Positions 23,101 to 35,713 of a DNA stretch of 64,000 nucleotides are shown one piece after another. Every line of letters begins with the position of its first letter. Within the stretch, counting starts at the first letter, position 1. Origin of the DNA: Capsaspora owczarzaki ATCC 30864 (taxonomy: Eukaryota > Opisthokonta > Filasterea); contig NW_011887294.1 in the NCBI RefSeq assembly GCF_000151315.2, forward strand, positions 2,359,885-2,423,884. Direction: 5' to 3'. The notes below the pieces were generated by a model. It made no database searches. It was not told the origin of the DNA and was given only the letters and a program-made list of their open reading frames with translations. The position numbers and the translations under genes are program-made.

Positions 23101-23245
23101 TTCTGCTTCTTCTTCTTTACTTTGGTGGCAATGCGCAAGTGCTAACTAGCAGTGTGTTTGTGTTTTCGTCCAACAGCGTCCTGCAAAGGCCGATCCCCTC
23201 AAATCATTCGCTGCCAACCCCTCCAAACGTTTTGCGCAGGGGTGA
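20178..23245 (+). CDS. DDX56: DEAD-box RNA helicase DDX56/Dbp9
   Basis: Exons 20178-20273, 20622-21406, 21569-21745, 21866-22403, 22440-22649, 22775-23056 and 23177-23245 join in phase to 718 residues. The Q-motif [10 protein letters not shown] ends exon 1. Motif I is ARTGSGKT, Ia VPTRELS, Ib [48 protein letters not shown] and [11 protein letters not shown]. The C-terminal [22 protein letters not shown]-like and [17 protein letters not shown] stretches are specific to DDX56/Dbp9, which acts in nucleolar 60S subunit assembly. Two low-complexity inserts are unusual: an Ala/Lys-rich one between motifs I and Ia and an acidic Asp/Ser/Glu one after IATDEHD. The tail is Lys-rich. Confidence 0.93.
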
Positions 23246-23581
23246 CAGCCAGACTCGATGTCAACGATGCACAAATACAGATGGGATGTGTTGTTTTTTG
23301 GAAGTTTTGTTTTGTTTGTTGTTGTTTTTTTTTTTTGCTCACAAAAGTTATTCATTTTGGTTTTATTGGTGACGGTGCACAACACATGGAAGTGGGGTTC
23401 AGACCAACCCAAAAAAAAAAAAAAACAATTGACAAAATACTGAACGACAAAAAGCCAGAGGATAGTCTCCGACACCACATAAGAACATGAACAGACACAT
23501 CATTCACAATGAATAGGTGCAAACTTTGAAAAACAGAATACTCAAGAGGCGAAAACACAGCAAAAACGGCGTCGGGTTGTT
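23246..23581. other. Intergenic region between convergent DDX56 and IQGAP
   Basis: About 335 bp holding both 3' ends. It has T-rich and A-rich runs (one A run near 23410) and no open frame of note. Confidence 0.5.
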
Positions 23582-26500
23582 TTACTTGTGCTTGTTGTAG
23601 AACTTCTTGTTCAGCAAGAACAGCAGCAAGTTGACGTTGACCTTTGCATTGAAAAGCTTCATGACAGCAACGCCGTCATACTGCAGCTGCAGCAAGTCCT
23701 CGAGGTGGAGCTCCATGTCGTCTTGCTTGACGCCCATGAACGATGCAGACACTTCGAAAACACCCACCTCGTTGGAGGAAATGGTGAGCTTGACAGTGCC
23801 CCAGCTATTTGGAAAAAACAAAACACAAACGGGCAAGGCACAAAAAAAAAAAGTGAGCACTAATCCATACACGGGAATGCGCAGCGCAGCAATAAAGTTT
23901 GCAAAAAAAAACCACAAACCTGCTCTCTGGGACGCCCTCGAGCTCCAAAATAATGCCCTTCTCCTTCAAACGCTTAGCAGTGTACGAATGGGTGCCGAAC
24001 TGGTGACCAGCAAGATCGACCTTCTTGGAGAACAGAGCACGGAAACCACGGCGCCTGCAAACAATAACAATAACAACAAGAGGACCCAGTCAGCAAAAAC
24101 AAAACAAGATAAGAAACGACAAATCAAAAGACAACACTTTGCACACAACAGAGAGACAACAAAAACATACCGTGGCTTGACACCCTTGGCCATGTTCTCC
24201 ATGCATCGCTTAATGTACTCGTGGAACGAGTCGGATTGCTGCTCAAAGTACTTGCCCTTCTCCTCAAGACTGGCGGCAGTCTTGCGGAACTTGGAAAGCT
24301 CTTCCTTGCGCAACTTGCGGTAAGCGTGCTGGTTGCGAATGTCCTGTGATGGGCCAAAAAAAAAAGTAGAGAAAAGGAGGTTAGTCGAAGAAAGAAAAAA
24401 AAAAGACAAACACCAAAGGGAAAAACCACATTCGACACCAACCCAACAGTCAACAAACCTTGGCAATCGCGTTGAGCAAGTCTTGGTAATCGTTCTTGGA
24501 CGAAACAAGCCCAGCCTTCTCGAGAGCAGCCACGTTGGACAAAACCTTCTTCTTCATCTCGCTGAGAGTGAGGCCAGCGTCCATGTCCTTCAGGACAGTG
24601 GAGCGACGCTTGCGCTCTTCCTCGGTCTCTGTCTTTTCGAGACGCTCGCGCTGGGCGCGCTGCTGGATGGTGTACTGCATGTGGTGCTCCTCCTGCTCTT
24701 CGGAGGCGGGAGTGTTGAGAATGGCAGCCAGCGTCTTGCCTTGTTGCCAGCGGACAATGTTGACGACAAGGTGCTTGGTGCGCACAAAGAGGGCACGGAC
24801 ATCAGAGTCGTCGCCTTCGGGCAGCGCAAAGCGGTTGGTAAGGGTGAGCGAGATGTCGCCAAAGGCCTCCGCATTGCTCTCCTCGCCTTCGCCAAACTCG
24901 GGAGCGGGGCCAAGCTCCTTCATGATGACGCGCAGCGGGTCCTCGGCTGTGGGGGCAAGCTCGGCAAGGCTGTCCTCGATGAGCTTGTGCGTCGAGTAGA
25001 TTTCCTTGACGGAAATGTAAATGACTGGCTTGGCACGCATGGTGAGGTCGGAATACTCGTCAATAATAAAGTGTTCGGCAGCCTCGGGCACGGTGGAGGC
25101 TTGCTCAAAGTACTTTTTGAAAATCTCATAGCCCTCCAGCATGAAGGGGTTGAGGGTGGCCAAGTAGTCGTACGCGTCACGGAAGGTGGTGCGGCTGGCC
25201 ATGAACTGGAGCATCTTGGCAACCTCACCAAGGTTGCGACGCTGGTTGGTCGAAAGCAACTCTTGCACGGCAACGTCAACAACGTCAAAGGCATCCGGAG
25301 CGACGATGGCCGGGTTCATGTAACGGTAGTACACGAGGTTGCCAATAATCTTGGTGATCTCCTCGCTCGGCAGGTCGGGGAACTTGGAGTGCAAGACCTT
25401 GCGCAGTTGCATGGCAATGTAGCGGATACCGTACGGCAGGCGGGGCAGCGCACCAACGATCGCGTTTTGGAACTTGGACGTGATGGCCTTGAGGTGGTCG
25501 AGGTGCTGCTTGAACGTCTCCTGGACGTACTGGTGCTCGAGGGCTTGCTCGTTGGTCACGTCGTACGGGAGCTCGGAGGCCTTGCCGGTTTCAATTTCCG
25601 TCTTGTTAATCCACGCCTTGTAGATGGCAATGGGCGACGTGTTCAGGTTGAGGTCGGGGTTGTCAAGAATCTCCTTGATGAGCGGCTGGAGCAGCTCGCG
25701 CAAGTAGAGGCGCTCGCGAGCGCCACGGTTGTACTGGACGACCATCTTGATGACGGTGGGGTTGCCACGAATAAAGTCGCTCAGCTCGGTGACACGCTCC
25801 ATTTCCTCCACAATGGCCTGTTGGAAGAGCTGAAGCATCAAAAACTCTTCGCGGGCGTTCTGGGCAAAGTTGTACAGGGTGAAGATGACATTCTCCATAA
25901 ACTTGGACGTCTTGGTTTGGGGCATGACGTAGATGAGCTTGGCGAGGTAGTGCGGCTTGGTCTGGAGAAGGTAGAAGAGGTGCTGGTACGATTCGAGGCG
26001 CGTGCGGTTGTCCTTGGACAGGGCCTTGAGACCGGCAGAGTTGTTGGCGTCAACCTCCTGGCGCTTCTTGAGCTTCTTGGACTGCTTGACAACGTCATCG
26101 AGGTTGATGGCGTTCTTGACGAGCAGACCAATCTTGATGTCCATGACGTTGAGTTCCTTCTCGAGCGTCTGGTTGTCACGGATGAGCAGGACAACCTTTG
26201 CACGCAGACGCTGGAGCTCGAGCTCCTCGGAAAAGTCCAAGTCGGACTGATCGAGCAGGTGCAGGAACTTTTTCAGCGTCGTGGCGGGCACGTTCGCGTT
26301 CTTGAGCAAGTCGCGGAAGACGCGGCGGGCAAGGATTCCACGCCACCAGGCCTGGATCTTGACGGCAGCCTTGCTGTTGTCGCGGAAGTACTCGAGGCGG
26401 CGGTTGAACTTGCGGCGCTGCAGGAAGCCGCGGACAAGTGCCTGGATCCGGATGGCAGCGTCAACCTGCGAGTTGAGGAAGGCAAGGCGGTCGAGGTAGG

Positions 26501-29500
26501 CCTTGCGCTGCTTGCGCGCGCGGTACCAAGCCTGGATGCGGATGATGGCAGCCAGGTTGTTGTTCCAGTGCGTCTTCTGGTCGTTGAACTTTTTGCGCTC
26601 GAGGAAGCCGCGAATGCCAGCCTGGCCAGTGATGATGTGCTTCTCGTTGGCCTTGAGATAGTCTTCACGCTCGCGAATCTTGTTCGTTTCAACAATGACG
26701 TGCTGAATCTCTTCTTGGGTGAGCTCGCCAGACGACTTGCTCGCCTTGGCGGCGGCAGCAGCGTGGGCAGCCTTGGAGGCGTGCTCGTTCTTGGCGGCCG
26801 ACGCAGCCTCCGAAGCGAGCGTGGCGTTGGTGCCAGCAGCGAACGCGGCAGCACTGGCAGCGGATGCCTTTGCGGCAGCAGCTTCGGCAGCAGCAGCAGC
26901 TTCGGCAGCAGCAGCAGCTTCGGCAGCGGCGGCGGCAGCGGTGGCAACAGCGTTCTCGCGCTCCTCGCCTTCGGTGGCCTCGGCGGTGGCAAGAGCGGCA
27001 GCAGTGGCGGCGGCGGCAGTCTGAGCGGCAGAGCTTTCGGCAGCGGCCTCGTTGGCAGCAGCGTGTGCGGCGGCGCTGGTGGCAGCGGCAGCGGCAGCGA
27101 CTTGCTCGGCAGCCTGGACGTGGTCGTCCGACAGCTGGTCGACCGACTTGGCAGGTGCAATCGAGGCACCGCCATGGGCAGCCTTCTCAGCCTTGGCGGC
27201 AACGAGCGCGGGCAGGTACGAGCTGGCATACTCGGCCTTGATCGAGACCAGCTTGGCGTGGGGATTGACCAGCGCGGCAGACAGGCCCTGCTCATCGCGG
27301 GCGTCAATGGCAGCGTTGATGGCAGCGATCGCCTGCTGGTGGTGAACATCGAGGATGACTTCTTGGATTTGGCTCTTGGTGAGCAGCTTGTCGTACACGT
27401 CCTGCGAGGCAGTGTCGGCACCCTCGGCGCCCTGCTTCTGGTCGTACGCATCCGCCTTGGCCTTCTTGGAGGCAAACAGCGCATCCTGGTACTCTTGTTG
27501 CCAGCGCTCCTCGGTGCCCTCAATGTTGGCGGCGCCGTTTTGAAGGGCGTGGAATGTGTCTGGGGCGACCTGCTTGTCGACAGCCTCGTTGATGGCAATG
27601 ATGGCAGCGTGCATGGCAGCGTCGTCTTCGGTCATTTCCTTGGCGAGGATGCCGCCAATCTTGCCAAAGCTGGGCATTTCAATGCCATACTCGGACAGCG
27701 CCTTGTTCATGGCGCTAATCTCCTCCTCGGTGAACTGGGCCTTGCCGACAAGATCAAGAATCTTTGGCGCAATGCCCTTGCGGTACAAGAAGTGGCTCAG
27801 CGCGTGGATGCAGTAAATGACCTTGGGCAGGTTCTTCTTGTCGTACAAATCGGGAGTGGTTGGGTAGAACAGCTTGGGCAAGCCCACTGCTGCCATTCCG
27901 TTAAACCAGTGGTTGATGTTGTCTGTATGGCGGAACTTGAGGCCTTGGTTCTGCACACCCAAAAAAAAAACCAGCCGCAAAACAAAACAAAAAAAAGACA
28001 AGAGGACAACGCAAATGAGTTTGTTTCAAAATGGGCAGATTCTCGCCTCCCCCCCCCTTTTTTTTTGTTTGTTTGTTTGTTCGTTTGTGCTCCATACCTT
28101 GTACACCTCTTGGTCTGCATCGTAAATCTTCTTTGGCTTGGAGCCTTCGGGCGCAAAGAACTGAGCGAGTTTGCAGAGAATGACGCCGTTGCGCAGGTTC
28201 TCTTCGAGCTCGATGGTTGCAGGCAGCTCCTCGCGGATGCATGCTTCCATCCACCTGCGGATTGCGGCAAAGTGAGCGCGCAATAGAGCAAACCGAGAAC
28301 AAAAGGAGAAGAACAAGGGAGAAGAAAAGGAGAAAAAAAAAAAAAGATTGTCCTTGTTTGAAAGAAATCTGCTTACTGTTTGGCTTCTTGGAGATGGCAA
28401 AGGTACTCGTAGGCGACGAGCGACGTGCGCTGCTCGTCCATCCACTGGCCCGAGCCGGCGTTGGAGGCCTCCTCGTCCTTCTTGATGAGCTTGCGAGACT
28501 CTGCAGCCAAAAGCAACGCAAAAAAGCAAAAAAGCAATGCAAAGCAAAAAAAAAAAAAAAAAAAATCAGTTGGAATGACTCAAAAAAAAAAAAGCAAAAG
28601 GGTTTGCGTTTTGCATTGTGAGTGTGAGTGTGTGAGTGTGTGTGTGTGGCTGACTGACAGACTGGCGCACATGCACAGTTGCCGCCGATATCAAGCAAAG
28701 CGACGCCCGTTGAATGACGAAGAGCAACCAGGACAAAGATTGAACAAAAAAAAAAAAAAAAAAAAAAAGGAAGAAAATTTCAAAAAAAAAAAAAGGCTTT
28801 CCATTTTTAAAAAAAAAATCAAAAAAAAAAAGCAAAGGAAAAAAAAAACGCAGTTGAAAAACTGACAATGTCGCAAGCGACGCTTTTCTGTTCACGTTTG
28901 ACGCTCGTCGCACGTCGCATTGGAAGCGAAGCGCGTCAGTGCAAGTAAACAATGTCAGCGCACGCAACAGCCGAGCGACGAGACGCGCGGAAGAGCAAAA
29001 CGCAAACGCCCTCTCAAAACGAGAAAAAAAAAAACGAAATGGAATGGAGAAACGTTTTGATTTTAAAATTTGAAAAAAAAAAAGCGAAAAAGAAAAAGAG
29101 GAAAAAAGACGAGTTGCTACGATCGACTAACGGAGCCAAAGTACCAAAACCCGAGTTGGAATGATGGATGAAAGCAAAAAAAAAAAAAAAAAAAAAAAAC
29201 CGCAGTCGCAAGAGCTAGACCGCAGTCGTGTGCGTGTCTGTGGGCGGAATTTGGTGCATCCGCGCTTTCCAAGCCACGCGATCGCGTCCGTTCACGCCTC
29301 ACACCAACGGGGGCTCAGCCGACGGGAGCGGCGTGACCGACAAGCAACAGAGCCAAGAGAACGCGAATGCGAAGGAAATGGGAAAAAGGGAAAACGAAGA
29401 AAAATCGAAAAATCGAAAAATGCATTGTTCGATCAAGACGTTTTGCCAGGCTCGCTCACTTTGCTCTTGCCGTGGGCTCAGTTGCTCCACTGTCCCAGCT

Positions 29501-29862
29501 GCTGGTCTGGGAGGCACCTGTGTGTGCAATCAGGAGCAGAGGCGGAGGACGAGCGACGCAAGGATGGCAGACATGCACATCGCCGACAACGCAAAAAGCA
29601 AGGAAAAAAAAAAAAAAAAAAAAAAGAGCCCAGGAATGGAATTAATAAAAATGCCTTTTTTTTTTCTTTTTTTTTTTTTTTTTTTTGTTGTCCTCTCGTC
29701 CAGTTTGATCACAACGCGATGCTGGAGACGCAGGCAAAGACGCAGAGGAACAAGGCAGAAGAGAGAGAACGGAAGAGGCGGGAGGAGGGGAAGCAGCAGC
29801 GGGGGAAGGGGGGAGAGCAACGCACCGCCGTGAACAGTCACGCTGGTGTCTGTGGTCGCCAT
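23582..29862 (-). CDS. IQGAP: IQGAP scaffold protein
   Basis: Exons 29862-29826 (inferred), 28500-28377, 28254-28098, 27950-24459, 24343-24171, 24054-23920 and 23804-23582 join in phase to 1446 residues. The CH domain (about 40-165) has SLVAYEYLCHLQEAK, LRNGVILCKL and FRHTDNINHW. An Ala-rich, coiled-coil-like region (about 360-520) follows. Then come at least three IQ motifs (about 545-665, such as AIRIQALVRGFLQRR and AVKIQAWWRGIL), the RasGAP-related domain (about 845-985, VYYRYMNPAIVAPDAF) and the RasGAP C-terminal domain ending VNLLLFLLNKKFY. I see no WW domain between the Ala-rich and IQ parts. IQGAPs bind actin, calmodulin and Rac/Cdc42 and shape the cell cortex. The first exon rests on phase and a good start context and is less certain. 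Confidence 0.93.
28501..29825 (-). other. Long first intron of IQGAP (inferred)
   Basis: About 1.3 kb, ten times the usual intron here, with many A/T homopolymers and a CA/TG-rich stretch near 28617-28650. No coding segment with family similarity is visible in it. If the first exon is placed wrongly, this region is instead 5' leader and upstream DNA. Confidence 0.6.
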
Positions 29863-31170
29863 TGATGATGAACTAGGGAACAAAAAAAGACTGAAAATCA
29901 AAGACAAAGCCAAAGAAAGCCAAACAAAGCAAGTCAAAGAAAGTTAAAGTAAGTCAAAGAGCGTCGACAGCAGGCTTGTGGCAGTGATTGCTGCAAAATA
30001 CGAACAGAAAACAGGGCGACAGCAGAGGAACGAGCGGTCGGAGCGCACATCGGGGAGCAAAAACACGCCCACCGCAACTTGCTGTCGGGGGGGGGGGCGC
30101 ACGAGAGTGACACATGCTCGTAAAGGTGATCATTGAATCCGCTGCCACGCGCTGCTGCTGCAAAGACAAAAAAGGATGGGGAACGGCTGGAGCATCGAGG
30201 AAACCAGCGGTGCAAATTCTACCGCACCACGCCTACTGCAGCTGCACAAGCGTGGTGCATGCTCATACAGGGGTGATGTCTGGCATGCAAGTCAATAGGA
30301 ATAACAGCAGAGCATGGAACATACGTTTTGCGCATTCGTAACACGGCCCCTGAATCGACTACTCAATTTACAGCGTCCACCGGGTTTTGTCAAAGTGCAA
30401 GCCACACCTCGCTGAGTGGTCAGTACACGGCTTCATCGAGGCAGAAGGTTCCTGTACGCTCACTTTCCCGAGGTTGTGGCGTGTTTGTCGACAAGGGCTG
30501 GAAGCCTTTTACCACAGCTGGTGAAGGTTTTCAAGTCTGCTCAAAGTGGTAAAAAAAAAATTCCCCGCCGGAGCCCTCAGTGCTCTGCACTTGCCACGCA
30601 CCTCGTGGCGCAACGAAAAAATGATTTTGTGATTCTTGCTTTTCAAGCGCGCCGCCGCACTGTGCAGATACTGTCCAAAAGGGCCAGTGCCAAGTTGCGC
30701 AGGTTGTAAATCGACCGGATACCCTAGATCCCGCGCATTTCTTCAACTAGACCAAGTGAACAATAATGCTTCTGGCTCGCTGTACGTATCTATCGCAACA
30801 AATTGCGAAATAACGCTGGTTTGAGTTGAGCTCCGAGCAAAATGGAGGGTCCCTCTGCGTCAACTGAAAAAAACAGAAAAGCGCTCAGCAATCTGCAAAT
30901 TTGCAAGTCGCAAACGAGACCATTTCGCCACATCTGCGAGACAGAATACACTACATACACATCTGGCACATCTGAATCCACAACAAGACCATGCATCGGT
31001 GGTTGCATCCGTTCAGTAGAACCGACAAACGAGGTCTGCAGTCCTCGTTTCCCCCTTTCTGGTCTTGGTTTCGCTGTCCTTGCGACTCCCCTTCGCCTTT
31101 GACATTGCATCAAAGCATCAAACAAACCAACGCAGTACTCCTATTCAAACAGGCAAAGCAAAGCAAACCC
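29863..31170. other. Long intergenic region between divergent IQGAP and SLC25A46
   Basis: About 1.3 kb, the longest gap without a confident gene. It is fairly unique sequence with only short, unconvincing open frames on both strands (for example 30790-31125 on the minus strand). It should hold the promoters of both flanking genes. I see no RNA gene or mobile element. Confidence 0.45.
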
Positions 31171-33250
31171 ATGACGCTTGTGCCACCGACAGCGCTGCGG
31201 TCACAGTCAGCAGCCAGCAGCAGCAGCAGCAGCAGCTCGAGTTCAAGCTCGCACTCCACGAGCCCAGCGGAGCCAGGCAGCAGCACTCCTGCAGCCCACA
31301 CTGTGACCACCCTGCCCTCCACGCGATTGTCGACGCTGCGCGCGCTCGAGGCCGAGAACGCCCTGCCGCTGACCGACTCGGCCGGCTCGGCTGCGTTCGC
31401 TGCTCGTGCTGCCGCCAGCCGCAACCGTGCGCGCGATCTCGTCATTGCCCAGAACACGATTGTCAGTGCTGCGTCGCGTCCGACGGCAGGCAACACGACG
31501 TCAGGTAAACCAGAAACCTGACCCCCCATTCCCGCCGCTTTCATGCTTGCTCCATTGGTCGTGCTCCATTGCACTCAAAAGCGCTACGATCGACTCATCT
31601 CGTTGCCTGATTCTTGATGAATTTGTTGTTTTGGTGGAATATCTCGATTCGTTATTCGAATCACGACAGAGCGAATCACTCATGTCCTGTGTCTTGGCAT
31701 CAGCGTCTCTGCGTAAGTACAATGTTGTCAAGCGAGCACACACACAGACGTTTCGTCGTCGTCATCATCATCGTCGTCGTCATTCTTATCATCATGCAGC
31801 AGCGACGAGCTTACGTGAAGTGATGTGCAGCTATTGGTTGAGAAATTGCCCAATTCACCTTGATTTTTGCACCTGGTTTCTCAGATTTTCGTTGGACACC
31901 TTTTTGACGCATCCGTTGGTCGTGCTGCGCCATCAAGCCCAGGTAAAACGTCTCTTCAATCGAATGTCCGCGAATCGGCTTGTCTTCTCACCGGCAAACT
32001 CACCCATGCAACTTGGGTCTTTTTTTTTTTTTTTTTTTTTTTTGTGATTTTTTCCATTGTTCATCTTTCGTTTTTCAATTTGCCCCTTTGCTCTGGGTAC
32101 CCGACTCAGGTCAACCAATTCCATGCAGGCCACTGGTCGCCTTTCTCGTACCTGTCGGTCGCATACAACATTGGCCAACGTACAGGTGCTGGCTCGTTGC
32201 TGAAGGGATTCTGCACGCCTCAGCTGGCGGACGCCATGTTCATTGCCGCGCGGACAGTTCTGGAGCGTGCCTACCGAACTCTCTGGATCAAGCCACGACT
32301 GATCAAGGCCTACTTGGCGTCGCCCAGCAATGCAACAGACCGTGGCATCCTGGTTCAAGCTGCTGAAGCAGAGTCCCTTCGCATGCCGCTACCTTGGTAC
32401 AACCGTTTCGCTCTCAACACGTAAGGGTTTTTTTCGCAGCAGTCTTGATTTGATGGGTTTTGAACGGAGAGATGCTCAACAATTCCGAACGTGTTTTCCG
32501 TTGTACGTTTCCAGCTTGGCAACTCTTCCCACCATGCCCTTCTACTTTACGAGCGTCATGACGACGCTGTCTGCCGAGCTGGGTGGTGATTCTGACAATC
32601 TCATGTTCTGGCTGGGACGCTTCTTTGCCGATCGAGCAATTGTTGGCCGCGGCCTTGGCGGGCTATTGGGACTGACAGCCGCTCATGGAGAGTCGTTCTT
32701 TTCGGGTCCCATTCCCTTTACCACGCTTGTGCTCCCCACCGTTGGCTACTTTGCAGCCGCTCGATGGATTCAGCGCCAAGTCAGCCAAGCGGTGATTGAA
32801 ACGCTGCACGATGCCCTGCGAGTGCGCCATCCCAAAGGCGAGTCCGAGGACCCTTCTTACTCTCGCCGGGAGCAGGCCACCGGAGATTTCGTCCGAACCA
32901 TGTTTGGCGTCACTGCCGGCACGCTTGTCGCCGATGTGCTCTTGCTGCCTGTTGAAACATGCCTCGTTCGACTGTATTCCCAAGGCTCGCGTGTGCTGAT
33001 TGACAACCCAGATACTGGGCTTGACGTCATTGCCGCATCTTCGTCGTTTGCGAGCTTTTTCGACGCTGCACAGGCTGTAGTTCAATCTCGTAGCTACTTC
33101 CGTGGCTTTGGCGCCCTTCTCCTCCAATGTGCCATCACGGCTGGCATTTTGTTGGCCGAGCGTGCCTTGCTCGAGCGCGTTGAGCCGCTCAGCAAGCGTC
33201 TCGCCCAGCGATTTGAGCGCAAAACCAATGCTTCTTCTGACTCGCAATAA
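31171..33250 (+). CDS. SLC25A46: SLC25A46-like mitochondrial outer-membrane carrier protein
   Basis: Exons 31171-31504, 31670-31712, 31885-31942, 32110-32420 and 32515-33250 join in phase to 493 residues. The 43-bp exon 2 supplies LCLGISVSA, which leads into FLTHPLVVLRHQAQVNQFHAGHW, the degenerate carrier signature of SLC25A46. The last exon has LLPVETCLVRLYSQGSRVLIDNPDTG, the family's best conserved stretch. The first 110 residues are Ser/Ala-rich and likely cytosolic. In animals this protein sits in the outer membrane and acts in mitochondrial fission/fusion and lipid transfer. The stop codon TAA lies inside an AATAAA at 33246-33251. Confidence 0.87.
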
Positions 33251-33251
33251 A
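33246..33251 (+). promoter_or_regulatory. AATAAA overlapping the stop codon
   Basis: The stop TAA (33248-33250) of the SLC25A46-like gene is embedded in a canonical AATAAA. If used for polyadenylation, the 3' UTR would be only about 10-30 bases. Confidence 0.45.
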
Positions 33252-33561
33252 TATGCAAAAGGAGAGAGAGGGTTGTTGTTGTTGGGACTGGTGATTTTTC
33301 CCCAGCCCCCGCCTCCATCTCCTTGTTGTTGTACTATAAAACGCCGCGCACAATTGCTGTTGATCGCCATCTCCACGTGGAAGTACAGTATCAGACATGG
33401 CGCTTTATGAAGGACACCTTTTTCTCTCATCCTTTCCGAACCTGGATGTGATGAGGAGACGGATACATAGAGTTTTCGTTTCGATGCTTGCAATTTCCTG
33501 AGCAGTCGTGTTTTTTGTTTTTCATCATCATCCGCTTGTTTGTGTGACACCCGACTCTCAG
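33251..33561. other. Intergenic region between SLC25A46 and CCDC134
   Basis: About 310 bp between two plus-strand genes. A GTT run lies at 33273-33284. Nothing else stands out. Confidence 0.45.
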
Positions 33562-33820
33562 ATGCTCAGAAGTCGACTCGTTTTAGCAATGGCGGTGATT
33601 GCAGCCGCGCTGATTGCCAGCACCGCCGGCGATGCGCCCCCGCCTTCAGCGCAGCGACCAGCGAGCACCACCGACCGCGCTGGCGACGCTGCACATCTTG
33701 ATGTGCCTCCTGAAGCAATGCGAGCCAAGCAGCTCAACAAGCACCGCGCAATTCAACCCGCGCATCGGGCTCGGCTCGCAGCTCCCACTGCTGCAGCCGA
33801 CATTGAGGATACTGCTGCTG

Positions 33821-33852
<32 letters not shown>

Positions 33853-34965
33853 CCAGACATTCCGGACGAGGCGCAGCTGATGTGTGAGGCGTTGCATTGA
33901 CATTCCCTTCGAAGACTAGGCGTCAAAATCTGAGCGAATGAGAGTCGTCATTCTACGCTTGATCCAGTTCCAAAGTGGATTGTTGCTCACCCCGACTCCT
34001 GTTCGCGGTCCACCTTGTGGAAATGACAGATGCGAGGCTGTTTCGGACAAAACGCGTCGAGCACTTGGACGCCGTTGAGCGGATGCTGCAAATGCAACCA
34101 AAGCATCAGAGCAAACTGCTGCCGACGCTCATCTCCACCGTCTTTGAGGTATGCCTGTGGCAAGAGCGAATTATTTAGTGGAAGATTGGGGAACGTAGGA
34201 CTCACATCCTTCCACTGATTGCCGGTTTGTCCAAAGGTCTTGGAGAAGTCGAGAGCCACTCTCGATGGCGTGCAGCCTGGAGACGCGATTCCGGCCGCCG
34301 ATTTGGTCAAACACGATGCTCTCTCGTCCGTTCTGGAGAATCTCGTCTTCTTTGCGGACATGATGTTGCGATTTCCAGCGATTGTTCACCCTTTAGTGGA
34401 TTCCAACCAAGTCCGGCTCGATCTTCTCATGTGGGCTTTGTTTCTGGGCGAGCAATCTCCCGTGTACTCTGAAAATGATCTCCACGTGTTGGACCTTGTA
34501 CGTATTTGGGAAGGGGAGGTGAGGTGAGCATTTGGGGAGGCGTTGACTCACAAGTCTTGCATGGACGGACGAACAGCTCAAACAAGAAGCAAACATCATC
34601 CCCAAGGATGAGAATTTCGTCAATCCGTTTGGCAAGCGAGCAAAAATGAAGGTAAACTGCCCCAACAATCCAGCTTTCTGTCTTGTACTTCAAAATGGAG
34701 GGGGGGGGGCTTCTGGTTGCTCATGTTCGTTTGTGCACCCCAGGCGGCAGAAGACGCTGCTTATCAGAAGCGTCTTGAAGCAGAGGCGGCCAATGCCGAG
34801 GCGCGAAAACGCCAGCCAAAGCGACAGACCGACAGCGGGTCGCGACGAAAGGTTCTTCTCAACCGCATTCCTCGCCGAGGGCATTTGGATGAGAACGCCG
34901 ACTCCTCCTCGTCCCAGGGAGGGATACACGGGAAGACTGCCATGCATGACGAAGAAGACTTGTAG
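33562..34965 (+). CDS. CCDC134: CCDC134 secretory/ER protein
   Basis: Exons 33562-33883, 34030-34148, 34237-34497, 34577-34651 and 34744-34965 join in phase to 332 residues. The start gives a signal peptide (LVLAMAVIAAALIASTAG). An Ala-rich spacer encoded by GCT repeats precedes the conserved part. The splice of exons 1 and 2 restores LMYARLFRTKRVEHLD, which aligns with the family's N-terminal helix. ALSSVLENLVFFADMMLRFP and ENFVNPFGKRAKMK follow, matching animal CCDC134. The tail is basic, then ends EEDL, plausibly an ER-retention signal like QSEL in the human protein. In animals CCDC134 is an ER/secreted factor linked to ERK signalling and GRP94 control. Confidence 0.9.
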
Positions 34966-35238
34966 TCATTGACCAAACCGTTGTGCATTTTGTTTTTGTG
35001 GGGTGGACAAAACAGACCAAAAACAACATCAGGGGAACAACACAAGCACCTCTCGTAACAAACGTTGACTCGACACTCCAAACAGCATTGTACTAGACAA
35101 ATGCAAGGTAGTCTAAAAATGAAAACAACACACATACACACAAACGAGGGAGGGCGTTAGAGACAATCAAAGAGAAACCCAAAAAGCATACCGAGCAGCT
35201 GCTCGGAGAAGCGTGTTGCTTACAAGCTAGGTGTTGCT

Positions 35239-35674
35239 TTAGTGCTTGCCGTTTTGCTTGCCATTGGGTGTGGCATTATGTGACTTGTTCTTCTTGTGCT
35301 TCTTTTGGTGAGTGCGGCGACGCTTCTTGACTGGAGTCGAGCCGTCTTCAGAGGTGCCTGCAGCGGCCGTTGCATCCTCGTCCTCGTCGTCCTCGTCTTC
35401 GTCATCGTGCTCTTCAGCATCTCCATTGGACGCGCCGTTCACATCAGTCGCGGCTTGCTTGCCCTTCCCGGCATCTACGCAAACATATCACAGTTCTTTC
35501 GTGAGCAGCAGCTTTTCAATCACAATCGCCAGCTCTTTTTCATTGTTTTTTTTTGCTGTTGTTTGTCAGACTAAGCTAAACGTTTTCGATGACATGGTTT
35601 CACTTGCTTGACGGGATGATTTTCCTTTTGGTTTCTCGCTTGTTTCAAACGAGAAGAAGAAGCGCTGTCTTGGC

Positions 35675-35713
<39 letters not shown>

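Noticed and set aside
24333-28286. A 1317-codon open frame on the plus strand
   Set aside because: It lies exactly opposite the giant IQGAP exon, is Leu/Val/Gly-rich in the manner of antisense GC-rich frames and has no domain. IQGAP on the minus strand is certain.
28550-29860. Lys- and Phe-rich open frames in the IQGAP first intron
   Set aside because: They come from A and T runs and have no family similarity.
30300-31125. Several short open frames in the IQGAP-SLC25A46 gap
   Set aside because: No motifs, splice support or start context, and they lie on both strands; treated as chance frames.
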